A stretch of DNA of 64,000 bases from Caulobacter sp. (lineage in GTDB: Bacteria > Pseudomonadota > Alphaproteobacteria > Caulobacterales > Caulobacteraceae): NCBI GenBank assembly GCA_030678995.1, contig JAUXTQ010000060.1:1-64000 (forward strand), given 5' to 3'. Below are positions 8,454 to 17,814 of this stretch, in pieces. Under the pieces are notes generated by a model. The model did no database searches. It saw only the letters and a program-made list of their open reading frames with translations, and was not told the DNA's origin. Within the stretch, counting starts at the first letter, position 1. The number at the start of each line of letters is the position of its first letter. The position numbers were made by a program, and so were the translations under genes.

Positions 8454-9383
8454 ATGAAAGCGAAGGTGATGGGGATGCGGGGGCTGCTATCGGCTTTCGC
8501 CGCCGGCGTTACGACGGCGATGTTTGCGGCGGGGGCGCGCGCAGACCAATTGATGGGGCAACCCACGCCCGGCGGGCTCGGGCTTCAGCCCGCGGCATCG
8601 CCGCTGAAACACAGCGCCCAGTTCTTCCACGACGCGATCCTGCTGCCGATCATCACGGTGATCAGCCTGTTCGTGCTGGCCCTGCTGGTCTGGGTGATGA
8701 TCCGCTACAACAAGCGGGCAAACCCGGTGGCGGCCAAGTGGAGCCACAACACCCTGGTCGAGGTGATCTGGACTCTCGCGCCGGTCCTGATCCTGATGGT
8801 CATCGCCATCTTCTCGTTCCGGCTGCTGTTCGCCTATCACAACATGCCCAAGCCCTACATGACGGTGAAGGCGGTCGGCTATCAGTGGAACTGGGGCTAC
8901 GAGTACCCGGACCAGCAGATCCCCGAATACATCTCCGCGATGCTGACCGAGGAAGAGGTCGCCAAACGCGGCCTGTCCCACGGCCTGTACCGCCTGGCCG
9001 CGACCGAGGCGATGGTGGTGCCGGTGGGCAAGGTCGTCCGGGTCCAGGTGACGGCCTCCGACGTGATCCACTCTTTCGCCCTGCCGGCCTTCGGTCTGAA
9101 GACCGACGGCGTGCCTGGCCGACTGAACGAGACCTGGTTCACCGCCGAGAAGATCGGCACCTACTACGGCCAGTGCTCGGAACTGTGCGGCGTCGACCAC
9201 GCCTTCATGCCGATCGAGATCAAGGTCGTCAGCCAGGCCGACTTCGACGCCTGGGTCGCCACCAAGGCTCCGGCCGCGCCGGCGCCCGCCGTTGCAACGA
9301 CCGCGGACGCCGCGATCGCCCCGACCCCGACGGCGGCTCCGGCCGCCCCTGCCGCCGGCCCCGCGCCGGCGGCCACGAACTGA
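8454..9383 (+). CDS. ctaC: Cytochrome c oxidase subunit II
   Basis: Subunit II of aa3-type oxidase; accepts electrons from cytochrome c at the periplasmic CuA centre. It has a signal peptide ending near AGARADQ, two transmembrane helices ('ILLPIITVISLFVLALLVWV', 'VEVIWTLAPVLILMVIAIF') and a cupredoxin domain with the aromatic 'YQWNWGYEYP' and the CuA motif YGQCSELCGVDHAFMPIEI (two Cys, His, Met). A ~40-residue Ala/Pro-rich tail follows. The start is uncertain: GTG 8445, ATG 8454 or ATG 8475; the last has the best ribosome site (AAGGTGAT). First gene of the oxidase operon. Confidence 0.94.
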   Translation: MKAKVMGMRGLLSAFAAGVTTAMFAAGARADQLMGQPTPGGLGLQPAASPLKHSAQFFHDAILLPIITVISLFVLALLVWVMIRYNKRANPVAAKWSHNTLVEVIWTLAPVLILMVIAIFSFRLLFAYHNMPKPYMTVKAVGYQWNWGYEYPDQQIPEYISAMLTEEEVAKRGLSHGLYRLAATEAMVVPVGKVVRVQVTASDVIHSFALPAFGLKTDGVPGRLNETWFTAEKIGTYYGQCSELCGVDHAFMPIEIKVVSQADFDAWVATKAPAAPAPAVATTADAAIAPTPTAAPAAPAAGPAPAATN

Positions 9384-9400
9384 TTTCAGGATAAAGACCG

Positions 9401-11056
9401 ATGGCTCACGCCGCCGCTCACGACGACCACGAAGCCGAGCACATCCCCGGCTTCTTCACCCGCTGGTTCTTTTCCACGAACCACAAGGACATCGGCACGC
9501 TGTACATCCTCTTCGCCATCATGGCGGGGCTGGTGGGCGGCGCCATGTCGGGCCTGATCCGCTGGGAGCTCTATGAGCCCGGCATCCAGGTGTTCAAGGC
9601 CGGCACCTGGCTGGCCACGACCGGCCTCGTCGAGGCTTCCAACCACGGCTACAACGTGGTGGTCACCGCCCACGCCCTGGTCATGATCTTCTTCATGGTC
9701 ATGCCGGCGATGATCGGCGGGTTCGGCAACTGGTTCGTCCCGATCATGATCGGCGCGCCGGACATGGCCTTCCCGCGGATGAACAACATCTCGTTCTGGC
9801 TGCTGGTCGCCGCCTGGGTGCTGCTGGTCACCTCGATGTTTGTCGACGGCGGCCCGGGCAAGGGCTTTGGCGGCGGCTGGACGCTCTACCCGCCGCTCTC
9901 CACCTCCGGCCACACCGGTCCGTCAATGGACCTGGCGATCTTCTCGGTCCACCTGGCCGGCGCCAGCTCGATCCTGGGCGCGATCAACTTCATCACCACC
10001 ATCTTCAACATGCGCGCGCCGGGCATGACCCTGCACCGCATGCCGCTGTTCGTCTGGTCGATCCTGGTGACGGTGTTCCTGCTGCTGCTGTCGCTGCCCG
10101 TGCTGGCCGGCTCCATCACCATGCTGCTGACCGACCGCAACTTCGGGACCCACTTCTTCGACGCCGCCGGCGGCGGCGACCCGATCATGTTCCAGCACCT
10201 GTTCTGGTTCTTCGGCCACCCGGAAGTGTACATCCTGATCCTGCCGGGCTTCGGCATGATCAGCCACATCGTCTCGACCTTCTCCAAAAAGCCCGTGTTC
10301 GGCTATCTCGCCATGGCCTACGCCATGGTGGCCATCGGCTTCGTCGGCTTCATCGTCTGGGCTCACCACATGTACACCGTGGGCATGGGGGTGAACCTGC
10401 GGGCCTACTTCGTGGCCGCGACCATGGTCATCGCCGTTCCGACGGGGGTGAAGATCTTCAGCTGGATCGCCACGATGTGGGGCGGTTCGATCAGCTTCAA
10501 GACGCCGATGCTCTGGGCGATGGGCTTCATCTTCCTGTTCACCGTCGGCGGCGTGACGGGCGTGGTGCTGGCCAACGCCGGCATCGACTACAGCCTGCAC
10601 GACACCTACTACGTGGTCGCCCACTTCCACTACGTGCTGAGCCTGGGCGCGGTGTTCGCCATCTTCGCCGGCTTCTTCTACTGGTTCGAGAAGATGTGGG
10701 GCGTGAAGTACAACGAGTTCCTCGGCGCGCTGCAGTTCTGGATCATGTTCATCGGCGTGAACCTGGTGTTCTTCCCGCAGCACTTCCTCGGCCTGCAGGC
10801 GATGCCCCGCCGCATCGTCGACTACCCCGACGCCTTCTCGCTGTGGAACAAGGTCTCCACGGTCGGCTACATCATCACGGCCGCCAGCGTCGGCGTGTTC
10901 CTGGTGATCCTGGCGGAAGCGGCCATCCGTCGCCGCAAGGCCGAGGCCAATCCCTGGGGCGAAGGCGCCACGACGCTGGAGTGGACCCTGTCCTCGCCGC
11001 CGCCGTTCCACCAGTTCAACGAACCGCCGGTGATCAAGCCGGACGACCACCACTAG
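9401..11056 (+). CDS. ctaD: Cytochrome c oxidase subunit I
   Basis: 551-residue heme-copper catalytic subunit of the aa3 oxidase. Visible ligands and channel residues: the low-spin heme histidine in '[16 protein letters not shown]', the cross-linked His-Tyr and D-channel Glu in [17 protein letters not shown], the CuB His pair in [10 protein letters not shown], the K-channel Lys in '[12 protein letters not shown]', and the heme a/a3 histidines in '[12 protein letters not shown]'. The PEVY motif marks the A1 subfamily. Twelve transmembrane helices are expected. It starts 17 bases after ctaC. Confidence 0.97.
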   Translation: MAHAAAHDDHEAEHIPGFFTRWFFSTNHKDIGTLYILFAIMAGLVGGAMSGLIRWELYEPGIQVFKAGTWLATTGLVEASNHGYNVVVTAHALVMIFFMVMPAMIGGFGNWFVPIMIGAPDMAFPRMNNISFWLLVAAWVLLVTSMFVDGGPGKGFGGGWTLYPPLSTSGHTGPSMDLAIFSVHLAGASSILGAINFITTIFNMRAPGMTLHRMPLFVWSILVTVFLLLLSLPVLAGSITMLLTDRNFGTHFFDAAGGGDPIMFQHLFWFFGHPEVYILILPGFGMISHIVSTFSKKPVFGYLAMAYAMVAIGFVGFIVWAHHMYTVGMGVNLRAYFVAATMVIAVPTGVKIFSWIATMWGGSISFKTPMLWAMGFIFLFTVGGVTGVVLANAGIDYSLHDTYYVVAHFHYVLSLGAVFAIFAGFFYWFEKMWGVKYNEFLGALQFWIMFIGVNLVFFPQHFLGLQAMPRRIVDYPDAFSLWNKVSTVGYIITAASVGVFLVILAEAAIRRRKAEANPWGEGATTLEWTLSSPPPFHQFNEPPVIKPDDHH

Positions 11057-11120
11057 GCCGTCCGAACCGGAAACACCTTCAGGGGCGCGTCAGGGTTGGA
11101 CCCGGGCGCGCCCTTCCCTT

Positions 11121-12128
11121 ATGAACACCTCGCCCCAGAACACAGTGTCCATGACCAAACCCGCCGCCATCACTGCCCGCCCCGCCGTTCCGGCGCTGTG
11201 GTCGGATTACCTGCAGCTGCTCAAGCCGCGGGTGATGTCGCTGGTCGTGTTCACCGCCTTCACAGGGCTGGTCTGCGCCGGCACGCCGCTGAACCCGGTG
11301 CTGGCCGCGGTGGCCATCCTCTGCATCGCGGTGGGCGCGGGCGCCTCGGGCGCCCTGAACATGTGGTTCGACGCCGACATTGACGCCCGGATGCGCCGCA
11401 CCCGCGGCCGGCCCGTGCCCATGGGCAAGGTCCAGGGCGTCGAGGCCGCCACCCTGGGCGTGGTGTTGTCGCTGTTCTCGGTCATGCTGCTGGGCATCAC
11501 GACCAACTGGCTGGCGGCCGCCATGCTGGCCTTCACCATCTTCTTCTACGCCGTGGTCTATACCATGTGGCTCAAGCGCTGGACGCCGCAGAACATTGTC
11601 ATCGGCGGGCTGGCCGGCGCCCTGCCGCCGGCGATCGGCTGGGCCGCCGCCGACGGCGCCGCGCCGCTGAACGCCTGGCTGATGGTGCTGATCATCTTCA
11701 TGTGGACCCCGCCCCACGCCTGGGCGCTGTCGCTGTACACCTCGGAGGACTATGCCAAGGCCGGGGTGCCGATGATGCCGGTGGCCAAGGGCGCGGCCTC
11801 GACCCGCCGCCATATCCTCGTCTATTCGCTGCTGTTCGTGCCGGTCTGCCTGGTCCCCGCCTTCACCGGACTGGGCGGCCCGATTTATCTGGCCATCGCC
11901 GCCGCGGGCGGCCTGCTGTTCCTGGTGCTGGCCTGGCGGGTGTTCCGCTCTAAGGCCGGCGACGCGCCCGACGACCGCATCGAGGGCGAGGACCGCCTCT
12001 ATGCCGTGCGCGCCGGGGCGAAGGACGCGCGCAACCTGTTCGCCGTCTCGATCCTGTATCTGACCCTGCTGTTCGCCGCCCTGCTGGGCGAGCATCTGGC
12101 GGGTGTCGCGCCGCTGGAGTTGCTGTAG
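11121..12128 (+). CDS. ctaB: Protoheme IX farnesyltransferase (heme O synthase)
   Basis: Membrane UbiA-family prenyltransferase that adds a farnesyl group to heme B, giving heme O for later conversion to heme A of the oxidase. First Asp-rich motif: NMWFDADIDARMRRTRGRPV; second loop 'YTSEDYAKAGVPMMPVAKG'. About nine hydrophobic helices. A later in-frame ATG at 11151 (MTKPAAITARP) would also fit, since the first ten residues are not conserved in type. Placed between ctaD and the CoxF-like gene, whose ATG abuts its stop. Confidence 0.94.
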   Translation: MNTSPQNTVSMTKPAAITARPAVPALWSDYLQLLKPRVMSLVVFTAFTGLVCAGTPLNPVLAAVAILCIAVGAGASGALNMWFDADIDARMRRTRGRPVPMGKVQGVEAATLGVVLSLFSVMLLGITTNWLAAAMLAFTIFFYAVVYTMWLKRWTPQNIVIGGLAGALPPAIGWAAADGAAPLNAWLMVLIIFMWTPPHAWALSLYTSEDYAKAGVPMMPVAKGAASTRRHILVYSLLFVPVCLVPAFTGLGGPIYLAIAAAGGLLFLVLAWRVFRSKAGDAPDDRIEGEDRLYAVRAGAKDARNLFAVSILYLTLLFAALLGEHLAGVAPLELL

Positions 12129-12287
12129 ATGCCAGACATCATCGAACGTCCGAGGATTGATCCGGACGCCTTCCGCAAGGCGCGCTCGGGCCGCAACATA
12201 GCCCTGGGGCTGGGCCTGGTCGCCTTCGTGGTGATCGTGTTCGCCGTCACCGTCATCCGGATGGGCGGATATGGCCCGCACTTCTGA
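12129..12287 (+). CDS. CoxF-like small oxidase-operon membrane protein
   Basis: A 52-residue gene whose ATG at 12129 immediately follows the ctaB TAG and whose end overlaps ctaG by 17 bases. Predicted product begins MPDIIERPRIDPDAFRKARS and has one transmembrane helix (IALGLGLVAFVVIVFAVTVI) close to the C-terminus. Alphaproteobacterial oxidase operons commonly have a small single-helix CoxF/assembly-type protein between ctaB and ctaG; that position and topology are the basis of the call. Function in oxidase assembly is inferred. Confidence 0.75.
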   Translation: MPDIIERPRIDPDAFRKARSGRNIALGLGLVAFVVIVFAVTVIRMGGYGPHF

Positions 12288-12867
12288 TCCCAAGCGGGGC
12301 ATGGCGGGGCGCAACGCGCGCCTGGCCGCGGTCTGCGGCGCGGTGTTCGTGGGCATGGTCGGCATGGCCTACGCCTCGGTGCCGCTCTACCGCGCCTTCT
12401 GCCAGTTGACCGGCTTCGACGGCACGGTGCGCAAGGCCGACAAGGCGCCGGGCAAGGTACTCGACCGCAAGGTCACCATCCGTTTCGACGCCAATGTCCG
12501 CGACCTGCCCTGGACCTTCACCCCCGACCAGGTGAGCCAGGAGGTGAAGATCGGCGACACGGGGCTGGCCTTCTACCGGGTGACCAACAACGGCAAGACG
12601 CCGCTCACCGGCCGGGCCAGCTACAACGTGGTGCCCGAATCAGCCGGACTCTACTTCCAGAAGCTCGAGTGCTTCTGTTTCACCGACCAGACCATCCAGC
12701 CCGGCCAGACGGTCGAATTCCCGGTCGTCTACTTCATCGACCCCGAATTCGCCTCGGATTTCGAGACCCGGGGCGCCCAGGAGGTCACACTTTCCTACAC
12801 CTTCTTCCCTTCAACCGAAGAGAAGACCCAAGCGGCTCTTGGCGGAACGGCCGGGGCAAGGCTATAG
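12271..12867 (+). CDS. ctaG: Cytochrome c oxidase assembly protein CtaG (Cox11)
   Basis: 198 residues; copper chaperone that delivers CuB to subunit I. One N-terminal membrane helix (LAAVCGAVFVGMVGMAYASV) precedes a periplasmic immunoglobulin-like domain. The copper-binding pair is in KLECFCFTDQTIQPGQ, with the conserved 'VVYFIDPEFASDFET' and 'TLSYTFFPS' following; 'PLYRAFCQLTGFDGT' after the helix is also invariant in Cox11. Overlaps the CoxF-like gene by 17 bases, implying translational coupling. Confidence 0.95.
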   Translation: MARTSDPKRGMAGRNARLAAVCGAVFVGMVGMAYASVPLYRAFCQLTGFDGTVRKADKAPGKVLDRKVTIRFDANVRDLPWTFTPDQVSQEVKIGDTGLAFYRVTNNGKTPLTGRASYNVVPESAGLYFQKLECFCFTDQTIQPGQTVEFPVVYFIDPEFASDFETRGAQEVTLSYTFFPSTEEKTQAALGGTAGARL

Positions 12868-12928
12868 CACCCTTTAAGGTACGGGTCGGCTGAGCCGCCC
12901 CGGGGGACAAAGAGGTTCAGGCACGATC

Positions 12929-13873
12929 ATGGCCCACGGCGCCGTCAAGCACGACTATCACCTGGTCAATCCCAGCCCTTGGCCGCTCGTCGGCTCCATC
13001 GCCGCCACGATCATGATGTTCGGCGCGGTGGTCTGGATGAAGGGACTGGGCGCATTCCCGGAACCGGCGGCCACCGCCGGCATGCTGGGCAAGATGTGGG
13101 GCTCGTTCGCCCACGCCTTCCTGACCGACGGCAAGCCCATGCTGTTCCTCGGCGGCCTGGGCCTGGTGCTCTACACCATGGTCGGTTGGTGGATGGACGT
13201 GACCAAGGAAGCCAACCAGGGGGATCACACCCCGGTCGTCTCCCTGGGCCTGCGCTACGGCATGATCCTGTTCATCGCCTCGGAAGTGATGTTTTTCGTT
13301 GGCTGGTTCTGGATCTTCTTCGAGATGGTGCTCTTCGCCGAGCACCGCACCCTGACCCCGATGGTCGGCAACTTCGAAGGCGTGGCCGAGGCCTGGAAGG
13401 CCTGGCCGCCCAAGGGCGTGGAGCTGGTGCCCGCCTTCCACCTGCCGCTGGTCAACACCCTGACCCTGCTGCTCTCGGGCACGACGGTCACCTGGGCGCA
13501 CCACGCCCTGCAGGTCGGCGACCGCAAGGCGGCCAAGATCGGGCTGGGCCTGACCATCCTGTTGGGCATCCTGTTCACCTCGATCCAGGTCTACGAGTAC
13601 AACCACATCCTGCACGAGAACCTGTTCTTCTCCGAGGAAGCGGCCAACGCGAGCCTCTACGGCTCGTCCTTCTTCATGGCCACGGGCTTCCACGGCTTCC
13701 ACGTGCTGATCGGGACCATCTTCCTGATCGTCTGCTTCTTCCGCCTGCTGGGCGGCGGCTTCAGCCCCAAGCAGCACTTCGGCTTCGAGGCGGCGGCCTG
13801 GTACTGGCACTTCGTGGACGTGGTCTGGCTGTTCCTGTTCGCCTTCATCTACGTGATCTTCGGGATCGCGTGA
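12929..13873 (+). CDS. ctaE: Cytochrome c oxidase subunit III
   Basis: 314-residue, seven-helix subunit III of the aa3 oxidase. Diagnostic stretches include 'HDYHLVNPSPWPLVGSIAA', 'RYGMILFIASEVMFFVGWFW', 'TTVTWAHHAL', 'SSFFMATGFHGFHVLIGT' and the C-terminal 'WYWHFVDVVWLFLF'. It lacks electron centres and stabilises proton uptake into subunit I. Lies 61 bases after ctaG, the widest gap of the operon between ctaB and thrC. Confidence 0.96.
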   Translation: MAHGAVKHDYHLVNPSPWPLVGSIAATIMMFGAVVWMKGLGAFPEPAATAGMLGKMWGSFAHAFLTDGKPMLFLGGLGLVLYTMVGWWMDVTKEANQGDHTPVVSLGLRYGMILFIASEVMFFVGWFWIFFEMVLFAEHRTLTPMVGNFEGVAEAWKAWPPKGVELVPAFHLPLVNTLTLLLSGTTVTWAHHALQVGDRKAAKIGLGLTILLGILFTSIQVYEYNHILHENLFFSEEAANASLYGSSFFMATGFHGFHVLIGTIFLIVCFFRLLGGGFSPKQHFGFEAAAWYWHFVDVVWLFLFAFIYVIFGIA

Positions 13874-13874
13874 C

Positions 13875-14231
13875 GTGACCAATCCGTACGCGGCGGGGGT
13901 GGCGGGTCGCTGCCCCAACTGCGGCGAAGGTCATCTCTTCGAAGGTTTCCTGACCGTGGCGCCGCGATGCGAGGCTTGCGGCTTCGATCTCAAGTCGGCC
14001 GACAGCGGCGATGGCCCGGCGGTGTTCGTCATGCTCATCGGCGGCTTCATCGTCGCCTTCGGCGCGGTCTTCACCCAGATCGCCTTCGAGCCGCCGATCT
14101 GGCTGCAGCTGGTCATCTGGCTGCCGCTGACGGTGATCGTCTGCGGCGGCCTGTTGCGCCCCTTCAAGGGCCTGCTGATCGCCGCCCAGTTCGCCAACAA
14201 GGCCCGCGAGGCCGGTCGGCATGACGTCTAG
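13875..14231 (+). CDS. DUF983 family protein
   Basis: 118 residues from a GTG one base after the ctaE stop. A zinc-ribbon-like N-terminus (CPNCGEGHLFEGFL, then RCEACGFDL) precedes two hydrophobic helices ('VMLIGGFIVAFGAVFTQIAF', 'WLPLTVIVCGGLLRPFKGLL'). DUF983 genes sit in many alphaproteobacterial oxidase operons between ctaE and SURF1; the role is not established but presumably serves oxidase assembly or metal handling. It overlaps the SURF1 gene by 11 bases. Confidence 0.88.
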   Translation: MTNPYAAGVAGRCPNCGEGHLFEGFLTVAPRCEACGFDLKSADSGDGPAVFVMLIGGFIVAFGAVFTQIAFEPPIWLQLVIWLPLTVIVCGGLLRPFKGLLIAAQFANKAREAGRHDV

Positions 14232-14937
14232 GCGCTTTCCCTTTGGTCTCACGATCAGCACCGCGATCGCCTTCGCCATCCTGTGTGGCCTGGGCGGTTG
14301 GCAGCTGAAGCGGCTGGCCTGGAAGCAGGACCTGCTCGCCCGCATCGAAGCAACCCGGACAATGCCCGCGCAGCCCGCCGCCGCAGTCCTGGCCCGCGCC
14401 GCCAAAGGCGCCGACGTGGATTTCTCGCGCGTCTACACGACCTGTCGGCCGGCCGGGTTCGCCCCCTCGACGGTCTATCTGTACGGCCTGGTCGACGGAC
14501 GCCCGGTCTGGAGAAACCTCGCCCCCTGTCTGGTGGACGGCGTCGTGGTGATTGTCGATCGCGGCTATGCCGGGACGCCGGAAGCCACCCATCCGCCGAA
14601 GACCGCGCCGGCGGCGCCGCAGTCGGTGATCGGCATCCTGCGCAAGCCGGACCAGCCCACCGGTATCCAGAAGGCGGTAACCTACGCTCAGAACGACGAG
14701 ATCGGCTGGCAGGTCCGCCAGAACGCCATGGCCGCCGCCGCGCCCGAGGGCCATCCCGTTTCGGACCTCATCCTGGTCGCGGAGTCCGAGAGTCCCTCGG
14801 CCGAAGGCCTCACGCCGGCCCCGCTTCCGGCGAACATCCCCAACCGCCACCTCGAATACGCCCTGACCTGGTTCGGTCTTGCCGGGGCGCTGGCCGCCGT
14901 CTATGCGGCGCTTCTTCGCCGCGGGTTGAAGGCCTGA
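14221..14937 (+). CDS. SURF1 family oxidase assembly protein
   Basis: 238 residues with the SURF1 layout: an N-terminal helix (ISTAIAFAILCGLGGWQLKR), a periplasmic domain and a C-terminal helix before a short basic tail. 'GGWQLKRLAWKQDLLARIE' and the late 'NRHLEYALTWFGLAGAL' are the conserved SURF1 ends. SURF1 helps insert heme A into subunit I. The stop TGA abuts the thrC ATG, so respiratory and threonine genes are in one transcript unit. Confidence 0.93.
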   Translation: MTSRRFPFGLTISTAIAFAILCGLGGWQLKRLAWKQDLLARIEATRTMPAQPAAAVLARAAKGADVDFSRVYTTCRPAGFAPSTVYLYGLVDGRPVWRNLAPCLVDGVVVIVDRGYAGTPEATHPPKTAPAAPQSVIGILRKPDQPTGIQKAVTYAQNDEIGWQVRQNAMAAAAPEGHPVSDLILVAESESPSAEGLTPAPLPANIPNRHLEYALTWFGLAGALAAVYAALLRRGLKA

Positions 14938-16347
14938 ATGAAATACGTCTCCACACGGTCGGGATCAGGACCCGACGCGCCGGCGGTCGGCTTTCTCGAC
15001 GCCATCCTGTCGGGCCTGGCGCCCGACGGCGGCCTCTATGTGCCGCAGACCTGGCCCGAGCTGACGGCCGACGAGATCGCCGCCTTCGCCGGCCAGCCCT
15101 ACCATCGCGTGGCCGCCGAAATCCTCGGCCGGTTCACCGGCGGAGAGATCCCCGCCGACGTTCTCGACGAGATGTGCGAGGAGGCCTATTCGACCTTCAC
15201 CCACGCCGCGACCTGCCCGGTGAAGCAGCTGGCCCCCGGCCTGTTCACGGTGGAGCTGTTCCACGGCCCGTCCCTGGCCTTCAAGGACGTCGCCATGCAG
15301 CTGCTGGGGCGGCTGTACGACTACGCCCTGGCCAAGCACGGCCGGACCATGACGGTGGTCTGCGCCACCTCTGGCGACACCGGCGGGGCGGCCGTCGAGG
15401 CTTTCCGCGGCCGGTCCAACGCCCGCATCGTCGCCCTCTTCCCCGAAGGCCGCATCAGCGAGGTGCAGCGCCGGTTCATGACCACGGCGGGCGAGGCCAA
15501 CGTCGCCTGCGTCTCGATCGATGGCACGTTCGACGACTGCCAGGCGATCCTCAAGACCATGTTCGGCGACGACCAGTTCCGCAGCGCCGTGGACCTGTCG
15601 GGGGTCAACTCGATCAACTTCGCCCGCATCGCCGCCCAGGCAGTCTACTACTTCACCGCCGCCGTGGCCCTGGGCGCGCCGCATCGGCCGGTGGCCTTTG
15701 CCGTGCCGACGGGCAACTTCGGCGACGCCTTCGCCGGCTGGGTCGCTAAACGCATGGGCCTGCCCATCGCCCGCATCCTGGCGGCCACCAACAGCAACGA
15801 CATCGTCTCCAGCGCCTTCGAGACCGGGCGCTATGCCCGGGGCGTGGTCGCCGCGACCCAGTCGCCGGCCATGGACATTCAGGTCGCGTCCAACTTCGAG
15901 CGGCTGTATTTCGAGTGCGCCCGGCGGGACGGCGTGGAGACCGGCCGGGCTTTCCGGGCCTTCGCCGAGACCGGGGTCATCGACTTGCCGCCGCAGACCC
16001 TGGCGGCGATGCGCGAGACGTTCTCCGGCGCCGCCGTGGCCGAGGACGACACCGCCCGGACCATGCTCTCGACCCTCAATGAGACCGGCGAGCTGATCGA
16101 CCCGCATACCGCCGTGGCCGTGGCCGCCGCTCGCCGCGCCAGCCTGCCGGACGCCACGACGCCGATCGCCGTGCTATCGACCGCCCACCCGGCCAAGTTC
16201 CCCGAGGCAGTCAGCGCGGCCACCGGCGTGACGCCACAGGTTCCCGCCGCCGCCCAGGGCATCACCGGCCGCCCGGAACGCTACGACCACCTGCCCGCCG
16301 ACGCGGACGCCATTATGGCCTATGTCCGCGCGTTCGCCGCTAAGTGA
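14938..16347 (+). CDS. thrC: Threonine synthase
   Basis: 469-residue PLP enzyme converting O-phosphohomoserine to threonine. It begins with the family motif 'MKYVSTRSGSG' and 'ILSGLAPDGGLYVPQ'. The PLP lysine is in HGPSLAFKDVAMQLLG, and 'VCATSGDTGGAAVEAF' and 'AVPTGNFGDAFAGWVAKRMG' bind the cofactor phosphate and substrate. Length agrees with the fungal/proteobacterial class 2 form. It directly follows SURF1 and overlaps the M16 peptidase gene by 4 bases. Confidence 0.96.
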   Translation: MKYVSTRSGSGPDAPAVGFLDAILSGLAPDGGLYVPQTWPELTADEIAAFAGQPYHRVAAEILGRFTGGEIPADVLDEMCEEAYSTFTHAATCPVKQLAPGLFTVELFHGPSLAFKDVAMQLLGRLYDYALAKHGRTMTVVCATSGDTGGAAVEAFRGRSNARIVALFPEGRISEVQRRFMTTAGEANVACVSIDGTFDDCQAILKTMFGDDQFRSAVDLSGVNSINFARIAAQAVYYFTAAVALGAPHRPVAFAVPTGNFGDAFAGWVAKRMGLPIARILAATNSNDIVSSAFETGRYARGVVAATQSPAMDIQVASNFERLYFECARRDGVETGRAFRAFAETGVIDLPPQTLAAMRETFSGAAVAEDDTARTMLSTLNETGELIDPHTAVAVAAARRASLPDATTPIAVLSTAHPAKFPEAVSAATGVTPQVPAAAQGITGRPERYDHLPADADAIMAYVRAFAAK

Positions 16348-17609
16348 CCGCCCGCCTTCACACCCTGTCCAACGGCGTGAGGGTGGTGTGTGACCCGATG
16401 CCGGGCCTCGAGACCCTGGCCCTGACAATCGTCGCCGGCCGCGGCGCGCGCTACGAGGACGAGGCCCGCTCGGGCTGGTCGCACCTGCTGGAGCATATGG
16501 TCTTCAAGGGCGCCGGCGGACGGACGGCCCGGGCCATCGTCGAGGACATCGAGGCCGCCGGCGGCCACCTGAACGCCGCCACCGGCTACGAGCGCACCAG
16601 CTTCCAGACCCGCACCCTCGTCGACGGCCTGCCGCTGGCCATGCGCATCACCGCCGACCTGGTCCTGCGCCCAACCATGGACCCGGGCGACCTGGTCCAG
16701 GAAAAGCGGGTGGTCGGCCAGGAAATCGCCGAGGCCGCCGACACCCCCGACGACCTGGTCTTCGAACTGGCCCAGGAGAAGGCCTTCGCCGGCCAGTCCC
16801 TCGGTCGGTCGATCCTGGGCACGGCGGCGTCGCTGAAGGGCGCCGCGCCCGCGGCCTTGCTGGACTGGCGCGCGGCCCTCTATGCCCCCGACCGCCTGGT
16901 GGTCAGCGCCGCCGGGTCGGTGGACGAGGACGACCTGCTGGCCCTGGCGGAGGCGAGCTTCGGCCACCTGCCCGTCGCCACGGGCGCGCCGCTGCCGCCG
17001 GCCCCGGCCTTCACCGGCGGATCAGCGTCGAAGGCGCGCAAGCTGGAGCAGGCCCACCTGGTGCTGCTGTTGCCGGCCGTGGGCGACTCCGATCCCGACT
17101 ATTTCGTCCTGCGGCTGTTCGCCGAGGCCCTGGGCGGCGGCATGTCGTCCCGCCTGTTCCAGGAAGCGCGTGAGAAGCGTGGCCTGGCCTACGCCATCGA
17201 CGCCTATGCCGACACCTACGCCGACGTCGGCATGCTGGGGATCTACGCCGGCTGCGCGGCCGACAACGCCGCCGACCTCGCGCGCATCGTCGCCGCCGAG
17301 ACCCTCGCCCTGGCCGGCTCGGTCGGCGAGGCCGAACTGGCCCGGGCCAAGGCCCAGCTGAAGGCCAGCCTGTTCATGGGTCGCGAGCAGCCCCTCAATC
17401 GCGCCGAACAGTCCGCCGGCCAGACCCTGATGTTCGGCCATCTCTACACCCCCGCCGCCATCGCCGAGGCCATCGACCAGGTGACCCCCGCCGATTTCGC
17501 CCGGCTGGGCGAGCGGCTGGTGGCCGACCGGAAATGCGTGGTGTCGGTGCTGGGCTCGAAAGCGGCCCTGTCGGCGCCGGAGGCGTTTGAAGCGGCAGTG
17601 TTTGGCTAG
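16344..17609 (+). CDS. M16 family zinc peptidase (processing-peptidase-like)
   Basis: 421 residues from a GTG overlapping the thrC stop. The inverted zinc motif HxxEH is in SHLLEHMVFKGAGGRTA, and the distal Glu lies in 'RVVGQEIAEAADTPDDLVFE'. A C-terminal inactive-type half follows with 'GGGMSSRLFQEAREKRGLAY', the usual R/Y substrate-clamp region. Size and order match the bacterial relatives of mitochondrial processing peptidase beta, found next to thrC in many alphaproteobacteria. Its natural substrates are unknown. Confidence 0.93.
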   Translation: MTARLHTLSNGVRVVCDPMPGLETLALTIVAGRGARYEDEARSGWSHLLEHMVFKGAGGRTARAIVEDIEAAGGHLNAATGYERTSFQTRTLVDGLPLAMRITADLVLRPTMDPGDLVQEKRVVGQEIAEAADTPDDLVFELAQEKAFAGQSLGRSILGTAASLKGAAPAALLDWRAALYAPDRLVVSAAGSVDEDDLLALAEASFGHLPVATGAPLPPAPAFTGGSASKARKLEQAHLVLLLPAVGDSDPDYFVLRLFAEALGGGMSSRLFQEAREKRGLAYAIDAYADTYADVGMLGIYAGCAADNAADLARIVAAETLALAGSVGEAELARAKAQLKASLFMGREQPLNRAEQSAGQTLMFGHLYTPAAIAEAIDQVTPADFARLGERLVADRKCVVSVLGSKAALSAPEAFEAAVFG

Positions 17610-17814
17610 ACCAGAGCCGATTGCAAACCCGCTGTCCGGCAGATGTCTGCCACCGACCCGAAGGGGACGTTGGTCGCGGCCGCGTGGACAACTCTGAGAC
17701 CCTATGGGTCTGAGACGGTTTTCCCTTTTGCGATCACGTTGCTGGCGGTCGTGTGGCCAACAGGAGTTGGTCCCCGAACTTGGGCTGCCGTTACAATTGA
17801 TCGATGCTTCGGCT

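Noticed and set aside
9923..11053. Minus-strand frame of 376 codons opposite ctaD
   Set aside because: His/Asp/Arg-rich composition with no domain, exactly antisense to the strongly conserved oxidase subunit I.
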